Of a DNA stretch of 64,000 nt, positions 62,698 through 64,000 are shown one piece after another; within the stretch, counting starts at the first letter, position 1; each line of letters starts with the position of its first letter. The notes under the pieces were generated by a model that did not search any database, had not been told where the DNA came from, and saw only the letters and a list, made by a program, of their open reading frames with translations. Location: positions 2,728,001-2,792,000 of the forward strand of contig NZ_CP006664.1 of NCBI RefSeq assembly GCF_000264765.2, given 5' to 3'. The translations under genes were made by a program, and so were the position numbers. Origin of the DNA: Edwardsiella anguillarum ET080813. GTDB lineage: Bacteria > Pseudomonadota > Gammaproteobacteria > Enterobacterales > Enterobacteriaceae.

Positions 62698-62713
62698 TAG
62701 GGTGAATACCTGA
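62698..62713 (-). promoter_or_regulatory. T3SS box upstream of esaM-sctV
   Basis: On the minus strand TCAGGT-ATTC-ACCCTA, 59 nt before the esaM start. It differs from the other copies at one position (ACCCTA instead of ACCCGA). Confidence 0.66.
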
Positions 62714-62744
62714 TGTCGCGTTAGCCCTGGGTTTTCCATGCAGG

Positions 62745-62760
62745 TCAGGTCTTTACCCGA
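62745..62760 (+). promoter_or_regulatory. T3SS box upstream of sctR
   Basis: On the plus strand TCAGGT-CTTT-ACCCGA, 57 nt before the sctR ATG. Together with the box at 62698-62713 it forms an inverted pair inside the 179-bp divergent promoter region, one copy for each direction. Confidence 0.7.
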
Positions 62761-62817
62761 TGGGCGTCGGGGCGGAAGTGGGGAACACTGTCGGCAGATC
62801 CTAGAGGAGAACCCATC

Positions 62818-63465
62818 ATGTCTCTGACAGAACAACCGGCGGAACTGATCGCGCTTCTGGTTACCCTCTCGCTGCTACCGCTGCTGATCGTAATGGGGAC
62901 CTCGTTTTTAAAGCTGTCCGTTGTGTTTGCCCTGCTACGTAATGCGCTGGGAATACAGCAGATCCCCCCGAATATTGCGCTTTACGGTCTAGCGCTGATC
63001 CTGACGCTGTTCATCATGACGCCGGTCGGTACCGCCGTGCAGGCGCGGCTGGCCGATGCGCCTGTGGAGGCGCAGACAACGCTGCTGTCGCGGCTGTCCG
63101 ACAATACGCTCGACCCATACCGTCAGTTTCTGCGCCAGCACACCTCCGCGACGCAGCTGCACTTCTTTCGCCAGGTGGCAACCAAGAGCTGGCCTGCCTC
63201 CGTTCGAGACCAGATCAGCGATGACTCGCTGCTATTACTGATGCCGGCGTTTGCCGTCAGTCAGCTGGTGGAGGCGTTCCAGATAGGCCTACTGCTGTTT
63301 TTGCCCTTTATCGCCATCGATCTCATCGTCTCCAATATCCTGCTGGCCATGGGGATGATGATGGTGTCGCCGATGACGATCTCCATGCCGTTCAAGCTGC
63401 TGGTCTTTATTCTGGTCGGCGGCTGGGACAAGCTACTGGGCCAGCTGTTGCTTTCGTACCGCTAA
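62818..63465 (+). CDS. sctR: T3SS export apparatus protein SctR (SsaR/EsaR)
   Basis: This 215-residue FliP/YscR-type membrane protein has hydrophobic segments at about 9-30, 50-72, 150-180 and 185-210, with LLIVMGTSFLKLSVVFALLR and LGIQQIPPNIALYGLALIL as family hallmarks. It is a core subunit of the SctRST export gate pore. GAGGAG lies 6 nt before the ATG. It is divergent from esaM-sctV. Confidence 0.97.
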   Translation: MSLTEQPAELIALLVTLSLLPLLIVMGTSFLKLSVVFALLRNALGIQQIPPNIALYGLALILTLFIMTPVGTAVQARLADAPVEAQTTLLSRLSDNTLDPYRQFLRQHTSATQLHFFRQVATKSWPASVRDQISDDSLLLLMPAFAVSQLVEAFQIGLLLFLPFIAIDLIVSNILLAMGMMMVSPMTISMPFKLLVFILVGGWDKLLGQLLLSYR

Positions 63466-63480
63466 GGCCCGGGAGGCGCT

Positions 63481-63750
63481 ATGGGAAAAGCACAGCTCGT
63501 GCAGTTGGCCAGTGAGCTGCTATGGCTGGTTCTGATCCTCTCTCTCCCGGTGGTGCTGGTCGCATCGTTGGTCGGCGTGCTGGTGGGGCTGGTGCAGGCG
63601 CTGACGCAGATCCAGGATCAGACGGTCTCTTTCGCCATTAAGCTGGTGGCCGCCAGCGTTACGCTGGCGCTGACCTACCACTGGATGGGCAGCGCGCTGT
63701 TTAGCTATGCCGGGAGAGCGATGGATCTGATCGCGCAGATGGGGGGCTGA
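63481..63750 (+). CDS. sctS: T3SS export apparatus protein SctS (SsaS/EsaS)
   Basis: This 89-residue FliQ/YscS-type protein has two membrane hairpin segments (LLWLVLILSLPVVLVASLVG and IKLVAASVTLALTYHWMG) with the loop QALTQIQDQTVSFAIKL, a family signature. It joins SctR and SctT in the export pore. GGGAGG lies 4 nt before the ATG. It overlaps sctT by 1 bp or abuts it, depending on the sctT start. Confidence 0.97.
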   Translation: MGKAQLVQLASELLWLVLILSLPVVLVASLVGVLVGLVQALTQIQDQTVSFAIKLVAASVTLALTYHWMGSALFSYAGRAMDLIAQMGG

Positions 63751-64000
63751 TGATGGCAGAGCTGAACCACTGGTGGCCGCTATTGGGCATCGCCATGATG
63801 CGCCCGCTGGGCATCATGCTGATCATGCCCCTATTCAATAGCGCGATGCTCGGCGGGGCCCTGATCCGCAATGCGCTGGCGCTGATGGCGGCGCTGCCGG
63901 CGCTGCCGCAGCTGGCGGCCCTGGTCCTGCCCAGCCCTCTGCAGGCACCGCTGCACTATGGGGGGCTGCTGCTGGGGGAGTTGGCCCTGGGGCTGTTGCT
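63750..64000 (+). CDS. sctT: T3SS export apparatus protein SctT (SsaT/EsaT), 3'-partial
   Basis: An open frame starts at ATG 63750 (overlapping the sctS stop) or 63753 and runs off the right edge after 83 complete codons. The protein begins MAELNHWWPLLGIAMMRPLG and contains the FliR/YscT-type RNALALMAALPALPQL segment and further hydrophobic helices. It is the third pore subunit; sctU would be expected next, outside the window. Confidence 0.92.
   Translation, partial: MMAELNHWWPLLGIAMMRPLGIMLIMPLFNSAMLGGALIRNALALMAALPALPQLAALVLPSPLQAPLHYGGLLLGELALGLL

Overview
The window looks like enterobacterial chromosome, most probably Edwardsiella (Hafniaceae) or a close relative. It is GC-rich, and it combines an indole operon (tnaC-tnaA-tnaB), dsdC-dsdXA and a Salmonella-type phnRSTUV/phnWX locus. 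It also carries a SPI-2-class type III secretion system (T3SS) whose translocon operon has the Edwardsiella order escC-eseB-escA-eseC-eseD-eseE. The genus is inferred from gene content and memory of these families; no database search was run.

Layout. 1-8196 (minus): a two-partner secretion pair, a TpsB transporter followed by a very large CdiA/FhaB-like exoprotein that runs off the left edge after 2,125 open codons. 8887-23512 (minus): one long aryl polyene (APE) pigment operon of 17 genes, from a methyltransferase to the ketosynthase ApeR. 23577-25290: a small lipoprotein gene and a frameshifted GGDEF pseudogene. 25330-28447 (minus): the tna operon with a CRP site and a leader peptide that appears frameshifted at its critical proline. 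28761-32612: dsdC divergent from dsdX-dsdA. 32723-39442: 2-aminoethylphosphonate uptake (phnSTUV) with regulator phnR, divergent from the degradation genes phnWX; matching palindromes lie just past both promoters. 39511-41948: a small lipoprotein, then cytochrome b561, a Tat-exported YedY/MsrP-like molybdoenzyme and a Met-rich MXKDX-repeat protein, resembling the YedY1/MrpX hypochlorite-scavenging pair. 42010-43314: guanine deaminase.

43535-64000: the T3SS. Three transcription blocks are seen: esaM-sctV-N-O-P-Q (minus, 62638-57190), escC through sctW (minus, 56896-43535), and sctR-S-T (plus, 62818 to the right edge). All basal parts normally found in a SPI-2-type machine are present except SctU, which presumably lies beyond the edge. 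The three gatekeepers (EsaB-, SctW- and EsaM-like), needle chaperones, filament, pore proteins, their chaperones, one SseF/SseG-like effector and an AraC-type regulator are also present. Five copies of a 16-bp element, TCAGGT-N4-ACCCGA in the direction of transcription, lie upstream of the T3SS transcription units, three of them 57-59 nt before the start codon. Their half-site/4-nt-spacer geometry fits an SsrB/EsrB response regulator.

Many start codons were moved inward from the longest ORF because a Shine-Dalgarno sequence or an ATGA overlap with the upstream gene fixes them; these choices are stated per gene.
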